A stretch of 64,000 nt of DNA. It comes from G963677325 sp963677325. GTDB lineage: Bacteria; Bacteroidota; Bacteroidia; Bacteroidales; Prolixibacteraceae. The stretch is taken from contig CAXXGM010000010.1 in the NCBI GenBank assembly GCA_963677325.2, positions 284,603 through 348,602 of the forward strand, in the 5' to 3' direction. Made by a program: the position numbers and the translations under genes. Of this stretch, positions 61,341 to 64,000 are shown piece by piece. The stretch's first letter is position 1, and each line of letters starts with the position of its first letter. Below the pieces are notes generated by a model, which made no database searches, was not told where the DNA came from, and was given only the letters and a program-made list of their open reading frames with translations.

Positions 61341-62802
61341 TCTCATCAAAGTCCTGAATCAATTCTTTCCGCTTTTCAAAATCATAAAGAGTCAGCTGTC
61401 TTAAAGCATAATAATACTTCCAGTAATCCCTCAGGGAATTAAGGTAATTCAGATTGGCCTGATCCTGCCGGGTTAAGGCCAGGCCAAGACTGTTCACGTC
61501 CGTTTTGCCGATGACAAACCGCTGTTTGTTGATTTCATAAGCCTGCTGAGCAACCCTCCTTGTCTCATCAGCGCTCTTGACAATATTCATCTGCATGTTA
61601 AAATTGGTTACCGCCATCATTACCTGCTGACGAAAATCCACATCAGCCTGCTCCACTGTAATTTTTGTTACCTCATAATTTTTTCGGGCCATATTCACTT
61701 TGCCACGGCTCAGCCCCCAGTCAATAATCGGTACAGTCAATGAAACGGCCGCTCTTTGCTGGTCCATGGGATTTCGGTAAGCCCCTAAGATGGCAGAACT
61801 TTGCTGGTTTAATCCAAAGCTGGCATTCAGGGATGCATTGAACAAATTCTGTCGTTTTGCCTTTTCAAAATCACTGGCCGACTCCAACACCTGTTGCCGA
61901 TAACCCAGCAGATCCGGATTATTCTTTTGCGATAATTGCAATACCTCTTCCACATCCACCTGAAAAACAGGCAAGTTCTCCGGAATTTCCAAATCCATCC
62001 TGAAATCTTCCTTTATCCGCAGAAAGGAATTAAAAACATATTGCGCATTTTTTAGCTGTTTTCTTGACTCTTCAAGATCGTTCCGGGCATTAAGGGCATC
62101 GACTCTAAGAGTCAAAACATCGGCAAGTGACAAGGAAGCTATCTCAAGTCTTTTCTGTCCAATGACATAGAGCGAATCTGAATTGGCGACATTAGTCCCC
62201 GCCATCGAAACCTTCATTCTGGCTGTCAGCAGGTCAAAGAAATTATCAACCATCCGTGAAGAAATATTTTCAACCGACTGCAAATAGCCCTTCTTGGCCT
62301 TTTCATATTTAATGGGCTCAATTTTTTTCTGCCATTTAAAGGTGTTATAACCGTATACCGGCTGATTTAATCCCACCCTGACCGGCACGGAAGAATATTG
62401 GATAAAATCACTTTGTCCAAAATTCTGCACCCTGCTCAGCTCCGAATCAAAATAAAGGGTTCCACCGCTGAAAGGAAGATTCTGCTTTACCGATGCATTG
62501 GCAGAAGAGGAAATATCCTGTATATGAGCATATTCATTAATTTGAAGAACAGAATTATACACCTTTGTCATCGAGTTGTTTACATCAATAAGGTTAGTAG
62601 CAAGGGTGACCAGTGGCTTCTTCTGGGCAACAAAAGTCCGGTACTGCCAGTAACTTGAAAGGTAAAGATTTTGTGCCTTAAACGCAGTGAGCGAACTGTC
62701 CGCCGCCAACCGTATCGCATCAGTCAGAGTCATCCTGTTCTGACTGATCCCTGTAAACGGTAAATGCAACAAGAATAAAAGCAGATAATTTGTAATCTTC
62801 AT
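61318..62802 (-). CDS. TolC-family outer membrane efflux protein
   Basis: A 494-residue protein with a signal peptide (to about residue 21, GISQN) and two halves of the TolC fold: MTLTDAIRLAADSSLTAFKAQ starts the first, VEEVLQLSQKNNPDLLGYRQQ the second. Long coiled coils (KAYEIN.. QQAYEINKQRFVIGKTDVNSL) follow. It forms the outer membrane exit duct of a tripartite pump. It lies 143 bases downstream of the RND permease gene, the usual order in RND operons. The last codons and stop lie in a tandem heptamer repeat. Confidence 0.93.
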   Translation of the reverse strand: MKITNYLLLFLLHLPFTGISQNRMTLTDAIRLAADSSLTAFKAQNLYLSSYWQYRTFVAQKKPLVTLATNLIDVNNSMTKVYNSVLQINEYAHIQDISSSANASVKQNLPFSGGTLYFDSELSRVQNFGQSDFIQYSSVPVRVGLNQPVYGYNTFKWQKKIEPIKYEKAKKGYLQSVENISSRMVDNFFDLLTARMKVSMAGTNVANSDSLYVIGQKRLEIASLSLADVLTLRVDALNARNDLEESRKQLKNAQYVFNSFLRIKEDFRMDLEIPENLPVFQVDVEEVLQLSQKNNPDLLGYRQQVLESASDFEKAKRQNLFNASLNASFGLNQQSSAILGAYRNPMDQQRAAVSLTVPIIDWGLSRGKVNMARKNYEVTKITVEQADVDFRQQVMMAVTNFNMQMNIVKSADETRRVAQQAYEINKQRFVIGKTDVNSLGLALTRQDQANLNYLNSLRDYWKYYYALRQLTLYDFEKRKELIQDFDEKELGIRN

Positions 62803-62882
62803 AGATTGGGTCCTACTTAATTAATTTTTAAATCCTTATTCGAAATTTTTTAACATATTATTTCCCTACTTTCCTACTTCCT

Positions 62883-62905
62883 ACTTTTTTAAATTTTAAA
62901 AAAGT
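62883..62905. repeat. AT-rich palindrome between RND and TolC genes
   Basis: ACTTTTTTAAA and TTTAAAAAAGT are perfect 11-base complements around one T. It could weakly attenuate transcription between the two efflux genes; the surrounding DNA has short CCTACTT direct repeats. Confidence 0.4.
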
Positions 62906-62945
62906 AACCAATAAAAATCCGAAAACCCATCCTCTTTAAATTCTT

Positions 62946-64000
62946 TCATTTCTTCACTCCTTCATTCCTATAAATAGACCAATACACCAGTGGCACCAAA
63001 TAGAGGCTGACCGCCGTTCCCATGATCATCCCCCCGATCAGGGCATAAGAAAAAGGCTTCTGAAGCTCGCTTCCCAGATCATCAGTAAACAGAAGAGGTA
63101 CCATGGCAAGGATACTGGTCAAACTGGTCATAATAATAGCTCTCAGTCTTCGGTGTCCTCCAATGCGAATAGCATCCATAATCTGATAACCTTCCTTCCT
63201 AAGTTGGTTGATCACATCCAGTTTGAGTATGGAATCAGTGATTATAATCCCTGTCATGATCACCATCCCCATTGCAGACATCAGATTCAAGGTCTGTCCG
63301 GTAAGGTATAAAATGACAATGGCGGCGGCCACATCGATAGGTATTTCCAGGAGTACCAGCAATGGCTGGACAAGAGATTCAAACTGCGCGGCAAGAATAA
63401 AATACAGCAGCAGCACAGAGATAATCAGCAATATCCCAATCTCCTTCAACAGCTTTAAATTGGAAAAAATGGAACCCGTAAAGCGTACATCAAACAGACC
63501 TGATTTTTTCACCGTCTTGGTGATCTTATTGACATACCCGTCTTTCTGATCATCCTCTGGCGAAAAAACCAAAGGCACGTACTCCCCGTCCTTCCCGGCT
63601 GTAATCATCTTCAGGTCCTGTCCATGAGAAATTGTCACCAGGGAACTAAGCGGAATTATTTCTTTTTTATTATTGACAACTCCTCCCCCGGCAATCACAT
63701 CACTCACCATCATCTCCTTTCCTGAAATCACAATGGGAATGAAACGCTGAAAGGAACGCAATGTGCCGATATTATTTTCTTTCAATCCTGTCCGGAGCTC
63801 CTTCAGCAAGGCATCATACGGAACATCGTAAAGAAGTAATTTTTCGAGATCAACCGACAGCAGAATATGTTCCTGGAGGGGTATGCTGTTTACAGCAGGC
63901 ATCCTGTTACCATTCAATTCTCCGGAGGTCCTTAACAATTCCGCAATATTTGGTTCAAGGCCTGAATTTATCATTGAAATCTCTGCAACCAGAGGAGGCT
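62946..64000 (-). CDS. RND-family efflux transporter permease, C-terminal part
   Basis: 351 codons are visible and the frame stays open to base 64000, so the N-terminal two thirds lie outside. Seen are the periplasmic docking/pore region (IPLQEHILLSVDLEKLLLYD) and the second set of membrane helices (GILLIISVLLLYFILAAQFES, PLLVLLEIPIDVAAAIVILY, MGMVIMTGIIITDSILKLD). RLRAIIMTSLTSILAMVPLLF and the final KPFSYALIGGMIMG also appear. These match AcrB/CusA-type proton-driven pumps. The helix with GIIITDSILKLD holds the conserved acidic positions. The membrane fusion protein gene is presumably further upstream. Confidence 0.92.
   Translation of the reverse strand, partial: PPLVAEISMINSGLEPNIAELLRTSGELNGNRMPAVNSIPLQEHILLSVDLEKLLLYDVPYDALLKELRTGLKENNIGTLRSFQRFIPIVISGKEMMVSDVIAGGGVVNNKKEIIPLSSLVTISHGQDLKMITAGKDGEYVPLVFSPEDDQKDGYVNKITKTVKKSGLFDVRFTGSIFSNLKLLKEIGILLIISVLLLYFILAAQFESLVQPLLVLLEIPIDVAAAIVILYLTGQTLNLMSAMGMVIMTGIIITDSILKLDVINQLRKEGYQIMDAIRIGGHRRLRAIIMTSLTSILAMVPLLFTDDLGSELQKPFSYALIGGMIMGTAVSLYLVPLVYWSIYRNEGVKK

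Noticed and set aside
1..64000. tRNA or rRNA genes
   Set aside because: No cloverleaf with a TTCGA/TTCAA T-loop plus acceptor stem, and no rRNA-like stretch, was seen in the intergenic regions.

Overview
The window reads as chromosomal DNA of a member of the Bacteroidota, most like the Bacteroidales. The evidence is the AT-rich composition, the usual lack of Shine-Dalgarno sequences, -7 boxes of the TAnnTTTG type, and lineage-typical content: FecI/FecR/STN-domain TonB receptor units, ECF sigma factors with small partners, DUF6089, short AMP nucleosidase, LytS/LytTR pairs and RhaT/RhaA/RhaM. No rRNA, tRNA or CRISPR array was seen.

Layout. 0-4 kb: the start of a zinc dehydrogenase, then a minus-strand envelope cluster of two L,D-transpeptidases, a membrane protein and a lipoprotein that shares a helical domain with one transpeptidase. 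4-7.5 kb: an ECF sigma factor, a PepSY-like protein, and a sugar nucleotidyltransferase/sugar kinase pair. 7.5-17 kb: the conserved Bacteroidota housekeeping block murI, ompH (three copies), bamA, uppS, DUF6089, nadK, a CBS protein and divergent pdxJ. From 9.1 to 17.0 kb nearly every gene in this block is broken by frameshifts, several at homopolymers. Because the genes are essential, error in a poorly covered stretch is more likely than decay. 17-22.6 kb: an alpha/beta hydrolase, a foreign-looking cytochrome pair, an 11-bp phased repeat array, a decapitated hybrid histidine kinase and a degenerate IS982-type transposase. 22.8-27.6 kb: a FecI-FecR-TonB receptor-lipoprotein unit. 27.8-42.5 kb: mostly housekeeping genes (recR, AMP nucleosidase, holA, rhomboid, yqgE, PPSR-type regulator, globin, ychF, hisS, nadA) and another ECF sigma operon.

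42.6-49.4 kb: a leucine-rich repeat lipoprotein, ilvE, and a four-gene operon of lysine 2,3-aminomutase, two ATP-grasp ligases and a GNAT acetyltransferase. This operon is the best candidate for an undescribed pathway, probably making a beta-lysine-containing, possibly acetylated, peptide-like metabolite. 50-56 kb: an L-rhamnose locus (kinase, isomerase, mutarotase, transporter and two AraC regulators) with no aldolase. 56-59.3 kb: a very AT-rich block with a LytS/LytTR two-component system and a membrane thioredoxin, followed by fossils of an AraC gene and a YoeB-type toxin-antitoxin module. 59.7-64 kb: RtcB RNA ligase and a TolC/RND efflux operon that runs off the end of the window.

All calls come from reading the sequence and recognising motifs. 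No database search was run.
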